DNA of 64,000 bases from Sinorhizobium garamanticum (GTDB taxonomy: Bacteria > Pseudomonadota > Alphaproteobacteria > Rhizobiales > Rhizobiaceae): assembly GCF_029892065.1 (NCBI RefSeq), contig NZ_CP120375.1:372001-436000 (forward strand), read 5' to 3'. A program made the translations under genes and the position numbers. The notes beneath the pieces are model-generated. The model searched no databases. It worked only from the letters and a program-made list of their open reading frames with translations, and was not told the DNA's origin. This document shows positions 9,514 to 19,489 of this stretch, piece by piece. The number at the start of each line of letters is the position of its first letter. Within the stretch, counting starts at the first letter, position 1.

Positions 9514-10069
9514 AGGTCAACACCTCTCGCGCCAGGCCGAGAATTCCCTCAGCGGGGACAGGACCGAAATACCGGGAGTCGTAGGAGCCCGAGAACGGTG
9601 AGTGAAGGAAGACATAATCCGCCGGCACGTTCCCGCCTGGGAACGGCGTCATCGGCCGTCCCTGTCCGTCTCGCTGCGCAAGACCGGAGGAGGGAACCGA
9701 ACGCCCGTCCACGTTGACGCCGGCGCCGACATCGACGCGTTGTCCCGCAACGGCAATGACCGTCTTGATGAGCGGCGCGACGCCGCCCGGGCACAGGCCG
9801 GCGCGCAGGTAACCGCGCGTTCGCGCCTCACGCGTGGCCGCGGTTTGAGGCGGGCAAATGAAGACGAGATCGCCGACGGCCGCTGGTCGATCCAGCTTGA
9901 CGACATGCCAGAGACCGAGAGGTTCGCTCGGCGTGAGATTGATCCGATAGTTACCGAACCAGGCGCCCGAGGTGGTTCCCAGCAACGCCATTGTGATCGT
10001 GGCCAAGCCGAGCAGCAGCGGTTTGTTGCGTCGCCTCATCGGCGCCGTTGCAATGAGAGGAATCGTCAT
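9503..10069 (-). CDS. traF: Conjugal transfer signal peptidase-like protein TraF (S26 family)
   Basis: 188 residues with one N-terminal membrane helix (LLLGLATITMALLGTTSGAW) followed by a periplasmic S26 serine-peptidase fold. The likely catalytic Ser is in NLTPSEPLGLW and the general-base Lys in LIKTVIAVAGQ. In RP4 and Ti systems TraF matures or cyclises the pilin and is needed for transfer. The ATG overlaps the traA stop codon (ATGA), so translation is coupled. The C-terminal GSYDSRYFGPVP box is the conserved substrate-binding end of the family. Confidence 0.9.
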   Translation of the reverse strand: MTIPLIATAPMRRRNKPLLLGLATITMALLGTTSGAWFGNYRINLTPSEPLGLWHVVKLDRPAAVGDLVFICPPQTAATREARTRGYLRAGLCPGGVAPLIKTVIAVAGQRVDVGAGVNVDGRSVPSSGLAQRDGQGRPMTPFPGGNVPADYVFLHSPFSGSYDSRYFGPVPAEGILGLAREVLTYAP

Positions 10070-13000
10070 TTCAGCGACAGCCCCTGGCTCTTGGTCTGCC
10101 GCAGCGTCTCGGCCTGCTTGAGGGCTTCGGTCGTTCGCTGATAGGCACCGAGTTGCTGCACCGTACGCATCGTGTTCCAGGCCGAATGGACCTCTGCCTG
10201 TCGACCCGGGTTCATTCCAGCCGTGATCCTCCTGAAGCTCTCCCCGTTCGTGTCCTTGGCCGCCAACGGCAGCAAGGTGCGCTCCCCAAAACGGTCGGTG
10301 AGCGTCTTGGCAAATCTTTCCAGCTCGGCCTTCACCATTTTGTTGGCGAGAGCGAATTCCAAAGCTGCGGGCAGGTCATTGCGGTCGATGGCATCACGCA
10401 CGCGTTCCAGTGTTTGCCTGGCGCTCGGAGACAGCGCCGGGATGGCGATCGCCACCTTGCGGCGGACTGCCAGTTCCTCAGCCTGATAGCGTTGTTCGGC
10501 CTGGCTACGCTGGCGCATGTAATCGCTGAAGCTCTGGGCGAGAGCCGGAACGTTGCGTTCCGCCCGCTCGCGGTCCTGCTTGTCGGCGCGGCTTGCGAGC
10601 AGACCGGTTTTCCCCTTGAGCGCGCCATAGGCTTCCGGCTGGCTGGTGATCGTCGCGATCGTGGATTTCGCGGCAGTCTCGTCCTTCAGCATCGCGTCGA
10701 CATTGACGGCCTTGAACGCGGCTTCGGGCTGGGCATAGACGAGATGGAAGCGCGTCGAGACGTCTTCCCATTGCTTCTTCAAACCCGGATCGGCTTCGAG
10801 CTTGTCGGCGACTGCCTGCTCGATCGATTTCGGGAACGTGGAAATACCGGCAACCATCGGCCTGGTCTCCTTGATGCTTTGCGTGTTGATTGGTTTGGTG
10901 CCTTTGGCGAGGCTGAGCTTCGCGCCGATGGCGACGAGTCTGTAGCTAAGATCGGTCAGTTTCTGTTTCTGCCGGACCGTCCATTCGAGCCGATCGCGGG
11001 CAATCGTACGGGCGACGTTGACGAGGTGCAGGCCGCGGGCTTCGGCGAAGCGTAGCGCCTGCCGATAGAAGGTCGCCTTCTCGTAGTCGAGCGTGGTTTC
11101 CTTCGAATTCTTCCGCGACAGGGTCTGGATCAGGCCCCCGGCCTTCGCGAAGGATCGGACGCCATAATAGACGCCGAGATCCTCGCGATGGCGGGTCATC
11201 GCGACATAAGTCAGATGCCGGTCGAGGGAGAGCGAAGCGAGCACCTTCACCCGGTCAACGGTCGCGCCCTGGCTCTTGTGGATCGTCGTCGCATAGCCGT
11301 GGTCGAGATTGTTGTAGAAGCGTTGTTCGACCGTCACTTGCCGGTGGTGCTCGCCTTCGCCGATCTCCGCGACGATGCGGTTCTTGGAAGCGTCGACGAC
11401 CTTGCCGAGCATGCCGTTCTTGACGCCGAGCGATCCTTCGTTCTTGAGGAAAACGATCTGGTCGCCGGGCGCGAAGCGGCGGTTCCCATCCTCGGTCCGG
11501 AACACGAAACCTTCGCCGACGATGCCGCGGTCGACGAGCTTGGCGCGCGCCATCTCGTTGAGGATTCGCACGTCGCGCCGAAGATGGGCGAGGATCAACG
11601 TCGTCTTCGTCGGATCATAGTCCCGGTTCCAGTCGGAGATGAGATACTGAACTGCCTCGGCCTTGAGCTCGGAGGCCATCATCCTGCCATTCGCACGATA
11701 GGCATCGACCGCCTTGCCGACCTTGCCACGGGCGAGGTCGAGCGAGGCATCGCGCATCCACTGTTCGCGCTGTCGATAGATGGTTTCGAGTTCGGCATAG
11801 CCGATGCGATCGGCAATGGCGCCGAAGGCCGCGCCCGCTTCGATCGGCTGAAGCTGTTCCGGATCGCCGATCAGAACAAGCTTGGCGCCAGCCTTGGTCG
11901 CCGCTTCGACAAACAACGCCATCTGCCGCGACGACACCATGCCGGCCTCGTCGAGAACGAAGATCGTCTTGTCGTCGAGCTGGTTGCGACCCTCGGTCCA
12001 GCGCAGCTCCCAGGAAGAAAGCGTGCGGGAGACAATCCCCGCTTCCTTCTGCAAGCCTTCGGCGGCCTTGCCCGCAAGCGCGCCACCGACGACACGATAG
12101 CCGGCTGCCTCCCACGCCTCGCGTGCAGTCTTCATCATCGTTGTCTTGCCGGCGCCGGCACGACCGATGACGGCGGCGATCCGCTCGGCTCCCGCGATGT
12201 GCTCGATCGCCGTCTTCTGCTCCTCCGACAGGCGCGAATGGCGCGTGAACGTCGTCTCCAGCACTTCCTTCCGAACGCCATGTGAGGATCGCGTCGAGAG
12301 CCAGATCGCGCGGTTGGCCATCTCCGCTTCCAGCCGGATCAGCCCGCGCGTCGTGTATTTTGCCGGCACCCGGATGCCAGTCGCAAACGCGACCTGCTCG
12401 CGTTCAAGACGGAGTGTTTCCGGGCTCTGAAGGATGCGCGCCATCAGGCTTTGGAAGATCCCGGGATCATCGATGTAGCGGTGCAGGACCTTCGCCACGT
12501 CGCGCTCGTCGAAGACGCTCTTTTCGCGCGTGATCAGGTCGAGCACGATCTCCGGCCGGCGCTGAATGCGCAGGGCATTTTCGCTTCGCCGTTCCTCCTG
12601 CAGTTCCAGCCGCTCGAGCGGAGCCGCCTGTTCGTTCCTCGCCGATTTCCGCTCAATTGCCTTGGTGCCAACCCCGAGATGAATGGTCGGCGTAAGCTCG
12701 ATACCCTGCTTTTCGAAGGAACGACCATCGATGCGGATGTCGAGACCGGCAAGCGCCAGATGCCGGTTCTGGCAGGCAAACCAACCATCGCGAAACGCAT
12801 TGAAGTCGTCGAGGCCTCCCGCCCAGAGTTCATAGACGATCTTGCCGGCATCGTTGCGGATCGGATTGCCGTCCGGTCCACGGACAGCGATCTTCTTGGC
12901 GCCGAAGCCGCCTTCAGTCAGTGGTCTGAGCGTCGTCATCAGATGCACATGCGGATTGCCCGGTGCATCGTGATAGACCCAATCCGCCACCATTCCCTTG

Positions 13001-13374
13001 GCGGTGACGTGCTGCTCGACGAAGTCTCGGATAAGCGCGATGCTCTGCTCGGCCGTCAGCTCGATCGGCAGCGCGATGGTGACGTCCTTGGCGAGCTGAG
13101 CATCGACGCGCTTTTCGAAATCCTCGACCTTGTTCCAGAAAGCTTCCGACGCGCTCGCGACCGAGCGATCGGCAATCATCGACCACAACCAATCTGGTGC
13201 GTCTGCCGGGATCACGAACTCCTCGTGCCGCAAACCCTGCTTGCGAGTGTAGTCGATCGTTCGGGCTTCCCGCTCGTACTCCATCTTGGCGCAGTGGCGA
13301 TAGGCCGCCGACAGCACGGCGCTGCGGCCGGAGCCGCGGGCGACGACGCTAACGGAAAAATGAGGAACGGCCAC
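10066..13374 (-). CDS. traA: Conjugative relaxase-helicase TraA (MOBQ type)
   Basis: Nicks oriT, stays bound to the 5' end and unwinds the transferred strand. I choose the GTG at 13374, giving the family N-terminus (V/M)AVPHFSVSVVARGSGRS and 1102 residues; the frame stays open upstream through the oriT region, which is not expected to be coding. The relaxase domain has the metal-binding triad region NPHVHLMTTLRPL near residue 150. The RecD-like helicase domain follows with Walker A GRAGAGKTTMM and the DEAGM Walker B box, then YVAMTRHR. The C-terminal 300 residues are helical and less conserved. Divergent from traCDG, as in Ti plasmids. Confidence 0.93.
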   Translation of the reverse strand: MAVPHFSVSVVARGSGRSAVLSAAYRHCAKMEYEREARTIDYTRKQGLRHEEFVIPADAPDWLWSMIADRSVASASEAFWNKVEDFEKRVDAQLAKDVTIALPIELTAEQSIALIRDFVEQHVTAKGMVADWVYHDAPGNPHVHLMTTLRPLTEGGFGAKKIAVRGPDGNPIRNDAGKIVYELWAGGLDDFNAFRDGWFACQNRHLALAGLDIRIDGRSFEKQGIELTPTIHLGVGTKAIERKSARNEQAAPLERLELQEERRSENALRIQRRPEIVLDLITREKSVFDERDVAKVLHRYIDDPGIFQSLMARILQSPETLRLEREQVAFATGIRVPAKYTTRGLIRLEAEMANRAIWLSTRSSHGVRKEVLETTFTRHSRLSEEQKTAIEHIAGAERIAAVIGRAGAGKTTMMKTAREAWEAAGYRVVGGALAGKAAEGLQKEAGIVSRTLSSWELRWTEGRNQLDDKTIFVLDEAGMVSSRQMALFVEAATKAGAKLVLIGDPEQLQPIEAGAAFGAIADRIGYAELETIYRQREQWMRDASLDLARGKVGKAVDAYRANGRMMASELKAEAVQYLISDWNRDYDPTKTTLILAHLRRDVRILNEMARAKLVDRGIVGEGFVFRTEDGNRRFAPGDQIVFLKNEGSLGVKNGMLGKVVDASKNRIVAEIGEGEHHRQVTVEQRFYNNLDHGYATTIHKSQGATVDRVKVLASLSLDRHLTYVAMTRHREDLGVYYGVRSFAKAGGLIQTLSRKNSKETTLDYEKATFYRQALRFAEARGLHLVNVARTIARDRLEWTVRQKQKLTDLSYRLVAIGAKLSLAKGTKPINTQSIKETRPMVAGISTFPKSIEQAVADKLEADPGLKKQWEDVSTRFHLVYAQPEAAFKAVNVDAMLKDETAAKSTIATITSQPEAYGALKGKTGLLASRADKQDRERAERNVPALAQSFSDYMRQRSQAEQRYQAEELAVRRKVAIAIPALSPSARQTLERVRDAIDRNDLPAALEFALANKMVKAELERFAKTLTDRFGERTLLPLAAKDTNGESFRRITAGMNPGRQAEVHSAWNTMRTVQQLGAYQRTTEALKQAETLRQTKSQGLSLK

Positions 13375-13454
13375 GGCGGTCTGAGCTCCCGATTGCGAAA
13401 CGAATTCAATGGTTTCGTCAGGAGCAGCGGCCCCGCCAGGGGTATCAAAGCAAG

Positions 13455-13486
13455 ACGTCGCGACCGCGACGTATAATTGCGCCCTT
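13455..13486. other. Origin of transfer (oriT), Q-type nic region
   Basis: An inverted repeat ACGTCGC (13455-13461) / GCGACGT (13466-13472) is followed at once by ATAATTGCGCCCTT (13473-13486). This resembles the RSF1010/Ti-plasmid nic consensus TAAGTGCGCCCT and lies between divergent traA and traC, the standard Ti-plasmid position. Nicking is expected within the GCGCCCT part; the exact base is not determined here. Confidence 0.75.
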
Positions 13487-13631
13487 GGAAGCCGCTCCTT
13501 CGGAACGGCCGGGATCATTCACCAAAGCATCGCCCTTGGCGATTGTAGGATTCACAGTAGTGCGTTCCGCACTTCGTTCCGAAAAACTGGCCTAGATAGA
13601 CAAGCATTCTCAGCCAGGGAGACCATCGGAC

Positions 13632-13928
13632 ATGAAGAAACCTTCCTCGAAAATTCGCGATGAAATCGCCAGACTCCAGGAACAGCTCAGACAAGCGGAA
13701 ACACGCGAAGCCGAGCGGATCGGCCGGATTGCGCTGAAGGCAGGCCTTGGCGACATCGAGGTCGAGGAGGCCGAGCTTCAGGCGGCCTTCGAGGGTCTGG
13801 CGAAACGCTTTCGCGGAGGGCAGGGCGCGTCGACCGGAGGGAAAAAGGCGAATGGCGACGTCGGCGCCGGCGCGCCGTCGGCGGCGGTCGCGTCTGGCGC
13901 GGCTCAGGGCGGCAATGGCGAGGCTTGA
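13632..13928 (+). CDS. traC: Conjugal transfer protein TraC
   Basis: Small accessory DNA-processing protein (98 residues) acting with TraA and TraD at oriT in Agrobacterium-type plasmids. Begins [19 protein letters not shown] with a charged coiled-coil-like N-terminus, then the conserved [19 protein letters not shown] and ALAKRF-like region. The Ala/Gly-rich tail is variable in the family. First gene of traCDG, divergent from traA, separated from traD by four bases. The name rests on position and on the typical sequence pattern. Confidence 0.85.
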   Translation: MKKPSSKIRDEIARLQEQLRQAETREAERIGRIALKAGLGDIEVEEAELQAAFEGLAKRFRGGQGASTGGKKANGDVGAGAPSAAVASGAAQGGNGEA

Positions 13929-13932
13929 GCGG

Positions 13933-14148
13933 ATGGCGAGAACAATGACATCCGATGCCCGAAAAAGGGACACGCGGGAGAAGATCGAACTTGGCGGGCT
14001 CATCGTGAAGGCGGGCTTGCGATACGAGAAGCGCGCGCTCCTGCTCGGGGCGTTGGTCGAACTCAGCCGCCGGCTGAAGTCCGACGAGGGCGAGCGGGCG
14101 CGGTTGACCGCGGTGGGCGCGCAGGCTTTCGGCGATGACAGCGAATAG
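13933..14148 (+). CDS. traD: Conjugal transfer protein TraD
   Basis: Small protein (71 residues) with the diagnostic TraD core [20 protein letters not shown] followed by [15 protein letters not shown]. It belongs to the relaxosome accessory set in Ti-type plasmids. I take the ATG at 13933; two nearby ATGs (13915, 13945) are possible. It overlaps the start of traG by 14 bases, so the three genes form one operon. Confidence 0.85.
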   Translation: MARTMTSDARKRDTREKIELGGLIVKAGLRYEKRALLLGALVELSRRLKSDEGERARLTAVGAQAFGDDSE

Positions 14149-16111
14149 GCTTGCTCTCGTCGCTGTCCCTGTCGTGCTGATGATCTTGGCCGTCATCGGC
14201 ATGACCGGGATCGAGCAATGGCTTTCGGCCTTCGGCAAGACCGATGCCGCAAGGCTGACGCTGGGCCGCGTCGGAATCGCCGCTCCCTATGTCACCGCCG
14301 CGGCGATCGGCGTGATCTTCCTGTTCGCGAGCGCCGGTTCGGCGAGCATCAAGTTCGCCGGCTGGGGCGTTCTGGCGGGAAGCGTAGCAACGATGCTGAT
14401 CGCGGCGATACGCGAAGCGACACGTCTTGCCCCATTCGCCGGAGAGGTGCCGGCGGGCAAGTCCATCGTCTCGTACCTTGATCCTGCAACGATGATTGGT
14501 GCGGCGGCGGCGCTGATGACGGCGTGTTTCTCGCTGCGCGTCGGGCTGGTCGGAAATGCCGCCTTCACACGCGCCGAGCCGAAACGCATCCGGGGACAAC
14601 GGGCGCTGCATGGTGAAGCCGACTGGATGAAGATGCAGGACGCGGCAAAGCTCTTTCCCGATACCGGCGGCGTGGTCATTGGCGAGCGCTACCGCGTCGA
14701 CAAGGACAGCATTGCGGCGCGTTCGTTTCGTGCCGATGATCCCCAAACCTGGGGGGCCGGCGGCAAGTCGCCGCTCCTTTGCTTCGACGGTTCGTTCGGA
14801 TCCTCGCACGGGATCGTGTTTGCGGGTTCCGGCGGGTTCAAGACGACGTCGGTGACGATTCCAACGGCGCTCAAATGGGGCGGTGCGCTTGTCGTCCTCG
14901 ACCCTTCAAACGAAGTCGCGCCCATGGTCTATAGGCATCGGAAGGATGCGGCGCGTTTCATTCGGATTCTGGATCCGAAGGAGCCGGAATTGGGATTCAA
15001 CGCGCTCGACTGGATTGGCCGCTTCGGCGGGACGAAGGAGGAAGACATCGCCTCCGTCGCGTCGTGGATCATGAGTGACAGCGGCGGCCCGCGTGGCGTG
15101 CGCGACGACTTCTTCCGGGCATCGGCACTGCAGCTGTTGACTGCGCTGATCGCCGACGTCTGCCTATCCGGCCATACCGACAGCGAGAACCAGACCTTAC
15201 GGCAGGTTCGGGCCAATCTGGCGGAGCCGGAGCCGAAACTGCGTGAGCGGCTACAATCGATCTACGACAACTCAAATTCCGACTTCGTCAAGGAAAACGT
15301 CGCCGCCTTCGTCAACATGACGCCGGAAACCTTCTCCGGCGTCTACGCCAATGCGGTGAAGGAAACACACTGGCTGTCCTACCCAAACTACGCGGCACTG
15401 GTATCGGGTTCGACATTCTCGACCGACGCGCTTGCGGCCGGCGAGACCGATGTCTTCATCAACATCGACCTGAAGACATTGGAGACGCATTCCGGCCTTG
15501 CCCGCGTGATCATCGGCTCCTTTCTCAACGCGATCTACAATCGCGACGGCGAGGTGAAGGGGAGGGCGCTCTTCCTTCTCGACGAGGTCGCGCGCCTCGG
15601 CTACATGCGCATCCTGGAAACCGCGCGTGATGCCGGCCGCAAGTATGGTATCTCGCTGACGATGATCTATCAGTCGATAGGCCAGATGCGGGAGACCTAT
15701 GGCGGCCGCGACGCGGCGAGCAAATGGTTCGAGAGCGCGAGCTGGATCTCGTTCGCAGCGATCAATGATCCGGACACGGCAGACTACATCTCGAGGCGCT
15801 GCGGCATGACCACCGTCGAGATCGACCAGGTCAGCCGCAGTTTCCAGGCGAAGGGATCATCACGGACTCGATCGAAGCAGTTGGCGGCGCGGCCGCTGAT
15901 CCAAGCGCATGAGGTCCTTCGCATGCGGGCAGACGAGCAGATCGTCTTCACCGCCGGCAACCCGCCGCTTCGCTGCGGACGAGCGATTTGGTTCCGACGT
16001 GGGGACATGAAGGCTTGCGTCGGCACGAACAGATTTCACAAGATCGGAAAACCGTCTGAGGCCCGCATGATCGAGCCGGCGCGCAGTGCAACGAGCAGGG
16101 CCGATCCATGA
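14135..16111 (+). CDS. traG: Type IV coupling protein TraG (VirD4-like ATPase)
   Basis: Inner-membrane ATPase that links the relaxosome to the mating channel. The N-terminus has three to four membrane segments within residues 1-135. The nucleotide-binding domain shows Walker [16 protein letters not shown] and Walker [14 protein letters not shown], followed by [17 protein letters not shown], all typical of TraG/VirD4. 658 residues, normal length. It ends the traCDG operon. No mating-channel (trb) genes are in this window, so the transfer channel must come from elsewhere. Confidence 0.95.
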   Translation: MTANRLALVAVPVVLMILAVIGMTGIEQWLSAFGKTDAARLTLGRVGIAAPYVTAAAIGVIFLFASAGSASIKFAGWGVLAGSVATMLIAAIREATRLAPFAGEVPAGKSIVSYLDPATMIGAAAALMTACFSLRVGLVGNAAFTRAEPKRIRGQRALHGEADWMKMQDAAKLFPDTGGVVIGERYRVDKDSIAARSFRADDPQTWGAGGKSPLLCFDGSFGSSHGIVFAGSGGFKTTSVTIPTALKWGGALVVLDPSNEVAPMVYRHRKDAARFIRILDPKEPELGFNALDWIGRFGGTKEEDIASVASWIMSDSGGPRGVRDDFFRASALQLLTALIADVCLSGHTDSENQTLRQVRANLAEPEPKLRERLQSIYDNSNSDFVKENVAAFVNMTPETFSGVYANAVKETHWLSYPNYAALVSGSTFSTDALAAGETDVFINIDLKTLETHSGLARVIIGSFLNAIYNRDGEVKGRALFLLDEVARLGYMRILETARDAGRKYGISLTMIYQSIGQMRETYGGRDAASKWFESASWISFAAINDPDTADYISRRCGMTTVEIDQVSRSFQAKGSSRTRSKQLAARPLIQAHEVLRMRADEQIVFTAGNPPLRCGRAIWFRRGDMKACVGTNRFHKIGKPSEARMIEPARSATSRADP

Positions 16112-16368
16112 CAATGAAGAGTATCGGAGAAATCAGCGTGAGCGACGCCCAAAGGGCGGGATTTCGGGAATTCTCGTCGTGCGAGGGGCGGGAACAGGGC
16201 AGCCGCAGGAGCCTCAACATAGTGGCCCGAAAGGGGAGGCGGGACCGACTGCTCCCCGCTGCTGCACACAGCTTTTCCAGCCCCGCTTCAGTCCCAGTTG
16301 GAGTTCCTCGGTAAACGCAGATGAAACCGAGTCCGGCATAGGCTGGGTCGAACACGAGGGGATAGGTA

Positions 16369-16950
16369 GTGGCGAGATCGAATGTGATTCCGTTCAGAAA
16401 GCCGCGGAAGGCTGGAGGCGGCCGCGATCGACAGCGCGCCCGCGGTAGACTGCCAAGATCCGGACAAAGTGGTCCGCACAAACTACTGGCAGCCATCCTT
16501 TTGGCGATGAGCATTGCTGTAGGAGGGTGGCTTGCTTATGGCGGCTCCGGCGACTTCGACAGCCTCCTGGCTTTGGCCCACACGTTGAAGGCGGATTTGC
16601 TGTCAGCTTCGTTTTCGATCTGCGGTGATGGCCGTCACATCAACTGCGTCGTCGATGGCGATACGTTCTGGTTCGAAGCCGAGAAAATCCGCATTGCCGA
16701 TATCGACACACCTGAGTTGAGCCCTCCGCGATGCGAGGCCGAACGGATAAAGGGGGAGGCGGCGAAAGCACGCCTTCTCGCCCTGCTCAACGCGGGGACG
16801 TTCTCGCTTTCGACCGGCTTACGAGATGAGGACAAGTATGGGCGCAAGCTCCGTACTGTGACACGAGCGGGGCGGTCGCTCGGCAGCACGCTCGTTCATG
16901 AGGGCCTTGCCAGGCGCTGGGAGGGTGAGAGACACGGCTGGTGTGACTGA
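16369..16950 (+). CDS. Thermonuclease (SNase-like) family protein with N-terminal membrane anchor
   Basis: 193 residues. After a basic head, residues 42-60 (LLAAILLAMSIAVGGWLAY) form a membrane anchor or uncleaved signal. The SNase domain follows, with DGDTFWFEAEKIRIADIDTP containing the calcium-site Asp and the catalytic Arg region, and DEDKYGRKLRTV with the second Arg. Such exported nucleases are common just after traG on rhizobial plasmids, but their role in transfer is not known. GTG start with GGGGATAG upstream. A possible tiny ORF overlaps its stop. Confidence 0.85.
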   Translation: MARSNVIPFRKPRKAGGGRDRQRARGRLPRSGQSGPHKLLAAILLAMSIAVGGWLAYGGSGDFDSLLALAHTLKADLLSASFSICGDGRHINCVVDGDTFWFEAEKIRIADIDTPELSPPRCEAERIKGEAAKARLLALLNAGTFSLSTGLRDEDKYGRKLRTVTRAGRSLGSTLVHEGLARRWEGERHGWCD

Positions 16951-17107
16951 GAGGTCGCGAGAGGATCGTCACCCGACCGGGCGGAGACCGCTTGGGGGCT
17001 CCGTGAGCGAAACGAGTAGAGCCGCGCCGAGGCGTCTCGCTCAAGTGCTTAACGATCTTTCTCATATCATCACCGATGTGAATCGATCCCTGTCCACCGA
17101 TTCATAA
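16942..17107 (+). CDS. Small hypothetical ORF between the nuclease and WGR genes
   Basis: Open frame of 54 residues from a GTG that overlaps the nuclease stop, ending one base before the GTG used for the next gene. A shorter version could start at the GTG at 17002 (SETSRAAPRRLAQVLND). The tight overlaps suggest an operon, but the composition is ordinary and I recognise no family. It may be spacer rather than a gene. Confidence 0.3.
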
Positions 17108-17407
17108 GTGTCATTGGACGCGATTGTCGAGATCAGCGATTCTGATCTCATGATCTCGCAACCCTACCGCCTCTATGTCGAACGCTCGGATCCCTCGAGG
17201 AACATGGCTCGCTATTATGCCATGTCGATCGAGCCGAACCTGTTCGGGGACATCTGCCTGCTTCGCAAGTGGGGCCGCATTGGTACCAGGGGACAGATGA
17301 TGGTTCATCATTTCTGCCAGGAAGAGGAGGCGGTCCGGCTGTTTCTCGATCTGCTTCGACAGAAACGAAAACGCGGCTACCGTCCGCGAGCTTCGTTGCC
17401 GAAATAA
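17108..17407 (+). CDS. WGR domain-containing protein
   Basis: Single WGR domain, the small nucleic-acid-binding fold named after its Trp-Gly-Arg motif, seen here in LRKWGRIGTRGQMMVHHF. Stand-alone WGR proteins of about 85 residues are common on rhizobial plasmids; their role is unknown. Most such proteins begin near MISQPYRLYVER, so the ATG at 17150 may be the true start rather than the GTG at 17108 used here. The basic tail (KRKRGYRPR) fits nucleic-acid contact. Confidence 0.85.
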   Translation: MSLDAIVEISDSDLMISQPYRLYVERSDPSRNMARYYAMSIEPNLFGDICLLRKWGRIGTRGQMMVHHFCQEEEAVRLFLDLLRQKRKRGYRPRASLPK

Positions 17408-17440
17408 AAATGGCCCGCCGAAACGGACCGAGAAAGCGCC

Positions 17441-17614
17441 TCATCGGCGCCGGTTCCAGTCGATCTCGAAGGACACTCCGAACTCGACAAAGAACGGGAT
17501 CTTGATGGCTAGCTTCAGGCCGAGCTTTCGCTTGCGGAAGAAGTGGCTGATCACCTTGCCGAGACCGCGGAGTTGGCGGCCGGTGGCGGCGAGGAATTGA
17601 GCGAGCTGTTGCAT
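17441..17614 (-). CDS. Small basic hypothetical protein (57 aa)
   Basis: Begins MQQLAQFLAATGRQLRGLGK behind a strong ribosome site (AAAGGAGATCC), then KRKLGLKLAIKIPFFVEFG and ends FEIDWNRRR. The Shine-Dalgarno match and codon pattern support a real gene. I do not recognise the family. It has a basic, amphipathic central part but no clear signal peptide. It is convergent with the WGR gene, 33 bases apart. Confidence 0.55.
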   Translation of the reverse strand: MQQLAQFLAATGRQLRGLGKVISHFFRKRKLGLKLAIKIPFFVEFGVSFEIDWNRRR

Positions 17615-17892
17615 GATGGATCTCCTTTCGAAATGCGGTCATCGCCGGGATAGGCGGCAGACCGGGAAGGAGGGACGCACCGAAAGGCCGAAACCACGTG
17701 GAGGACCTCGCGCCGCCTGAATTTTGGCTCCGCGAGGAGCCGCAACGCGGCGGGGAAAATTCTGGCGGTGGCAGGTTGCGTCGTGACGAACGGGCTGCAA
17801 CATCCCCGATGCAGATGACAGCAGCGTCGAAAGGAGAGGCGCAGCTCGGCGCGCAGTTCTTCGATGTGCTGTTCGATGGTCATCGTCGTCAT
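17551..17892 (-). CDS. Possible remnant of a small plasmid protein
   Basis: Starts MTTMTIEQHIEELRAELR, which resembles the head of short helical proteins common on rhizobial plasmids, then turns into Cys/Arg/Pro-rich sequence that looks non-coding. It overlaps the next small gene at its 3' end. I read it as a gene head joined to unrelated sequence, with coding only in about the first 18 codons. Confidence 0.25.
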   Translation of the reverse strand: MTTMTIEQHIEELRAELRLSFRRCCHLHRGCCSPFVTTQPATARIFPAALRLLAEPKFRRREVLHVVSAFRCVPPSRSAAYPGDDRISKGDPSCNSSLNSSPPPAANSAVSAR

Positions 17893-18090
17893 CTCCTGAT
17901 GTTTGAGAAGGATGACGACCGCGGGCGTGGCGACAGGGCAGGGTCAAGGAGCGCGGAACGCGACCGCACCGCGGCGGGTGGGGGAGCCGAAATGCGCCAG
18001 CATTTTGGGGGAACCGCTCGTCCTTGAGGCTGGCCCTTTCACACGGCAAAATAGCGATATCTGAGCAGACCCTACCTCTCGTGTGGCAGC

Positions 18091-18126
18091 AAAAAGCCGG
18101 AAACGGCTCAATGCCTGTTTCCGGCT
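18091..18126 (-). terminator. Rho-independent terminator after first DUF736 gene
   Basis: Perfect 10-bp arms AGCCGGAAAC / GTTTCCGGCT with a 12-base loop. On the minus strand the stem is followed by five T. It lies 46 bases beyond the stop of the first DUF736 gene and fits a terminator for it. Confidence 0.75.
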
Positions 18127-18172
18127 TCTACGATGAGGGTTGGCCCCGTTTGGCGAGCGGGGCCGATTGTCC

Positions 18173-18481
18173 TCAGTCCCGGTTCGGGCGCGACCAGATG
18201 AGCTGGAAGCCATCCTCGCACTCGACTTCCGTCAGCGTCGCGTAGATCGGTGCCGGGAAGCTCGGGTCATCGAGCTTGACCGAGAGGTAGTCACGGTCCT
18301 GTTCGGAGCGCTTCTGCCAGGCGGCGCCCAGTTCGACGGCACCCGCGTAGATGCGGAAGTGCGGGCCCTTGTCGGAGGGGTTCTCGATGCGGGCGATGCG
18401 AGCCTTGACGTTGAGGGCGAGGGTGCGGATCGAGCCGGTGAAGCCGTTTTCGTTTGCGGTGAAGGTGCCGATGGTAGCCAT
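18173..18481 (-). CDS. DUF736 family protein, copy 1
   Basis: 102-residue protein of unknown function found on many alphaproteobacterial plasmids, beginning [17 protein letters not shown] and ending [13 protein letters not shown]. The ATG at 18481 has AAAGGAA seven bases upstream; an upstream TTG is less likely. It differs from copy 2 (19890-20198) at only a few residues (for example TANENG versus TSTENG, EVECED versus AAEGED). The long conserved 5' region is shared too, so regulation is probably the same. Confidence 0.88.
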   Translation of the reverse strand: MATIGTFTANENGFTGSIRTLALNVKARIARIENPSDKGPHFRIYAGAVELGAAWQKRSEQDRDYLSVKLDDPSFPAPIYATLTEVECEDGFQLIWSRPNRD

Positions 18482-18760
18482 GTCCAAGTTCCTTTCGTTG
18501 TTTCGGGCCGCGCCCTTCGCGGCCTCGATGGCTGTCGCAAAGACCGGGGACGATCGGACCGCACCTCACAAGGCCGGAATGAAATGAAGGGCGGCCGGGA
18601 GGAACCTTGTTGTTCCGCGAGGAATGGCGGCGCCTCGGGGTCCCCGATCGGCTTGGCAAGATCGGGGTGGGGTCCGGCAGGGGAAGAAAGTTCTGGAGGG
18701 CCGTTGCGGGTAGACGATCGAGGCGAAGCCGTTCTCCGGTCAGACATGCCTCATAGAGCC
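18173..18760. repeat. Direct repeat, copy 1 (DUF736 gene plus 5' region)
   Basis: About 590 bp repeated in the same orientation at 19890-20480. It covers the whole DUF736 gene and about 280 bp upstream, ending around CTCCGGTCAGACAT. The copies differ by scattered substitutions and one- or two-base indels, roughly 90 per cent identical by eye. The toxin-antitoxin pair lies between them. Confidence 0.8.
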
Positions 18761-19071
18761 CGCGGAGGACGCGTCAGCGACAGCGGTAGGAGGAACAAGA
18801 CGATGGCGACCCTCGTCAGCAGACGGCATCGCCCCGACATGGCGGCGTCCCGCTATCCTCCGGCCACCGTCATGGCCGTTCCAAGGCGCACCGGGCCGAG
18901 CCGAAAAGCGCTGGCACATATGCCTCATCGCCTCCCATCGATGATTTGCCGGGCCCGACCAGACCCGAGCAGCCGGCGATCCAACACCAACCCGCACGAT
19001 CGCCACAACCTCATCGAAGACATCGGAACGGCGGCGCCAGCCAGTCGTTCGAGTACGAATCTCCGTGTGTG
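18761..19071. other. Gap with no supported gene
   Basis: Between the repeated DUF736 upstream region and the toxin pseudogene. Only short overlapping frames with no recognisable protein, good ribosome site or motif. Nothing else seen. Confidence 0.4.
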
Positions 19072-19489
19072 CTATCTGATCCGGCTGATCTTAGTGAGCG
19101 ACTTGCGGCGCGCGATGAACTCGCGGAGACGGGGAAGAAAGAACGCTTTGCTGAACCGCCCGATCGGAGGCTCGGGCTCGATGTAAAAAGGAGCGGCCAA
19201 CGATATCGGTGTTGAATTCATCGAGGATGATCCAGAGGCGCCGGTCCGCATCGAGGCCGGCGCGCCGCTTCTCGATGGCCGGAATTTCAGCCGCGAAGCG
19301 AGCCTGCTCGGGCCGCTGGGTGGTGATCGGGAAAAACAGCACCAGATCGCCGTCACGTCGGGCAAGCCTCACGCCGACAGCGACTGGCCGATCCTTCCGC
19401 CCCTCTGTCTCCCCTTTTCGGGCTTGCCGCGCCCATAAATAGGGATAACGGATGACCGTGGCGGTCTGGATGTCATCATAGCTGCTCAT
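19072..19489 (-). pseudogene. Toxin-like partner of a Phd/YefM-type antitoxin, frameshifted
   Basis: Begins MSSYDDIQTATVIRYPYLWA with the ATG overlapping the antitoxin stop (ATGA). The middle LARRDGDLVLFFPITTQRP and LWIILDEFNTDIVGRSF looks like a PemK-like or plasmid growth-inhibitor protein, though I cannot name the family with certainty. At a run of five A on the plus strand (19185-19189) the frame is lost. With four, the protein would continue FYIEPEPPIGRFSKAFFLP and LREFIARRKSLTKISRIR to a stop at 19072, about 138 residues. The break is therefore one base in a homopolymer. Confidence 0.6.

Noticed and set aside
13375..13518. N-terminal extension of TraA through the oriT region
   Set aside because: The family starts at (M)AVPHFSVSV; the extension would be coded by the oriT inverted repeat and nic site.
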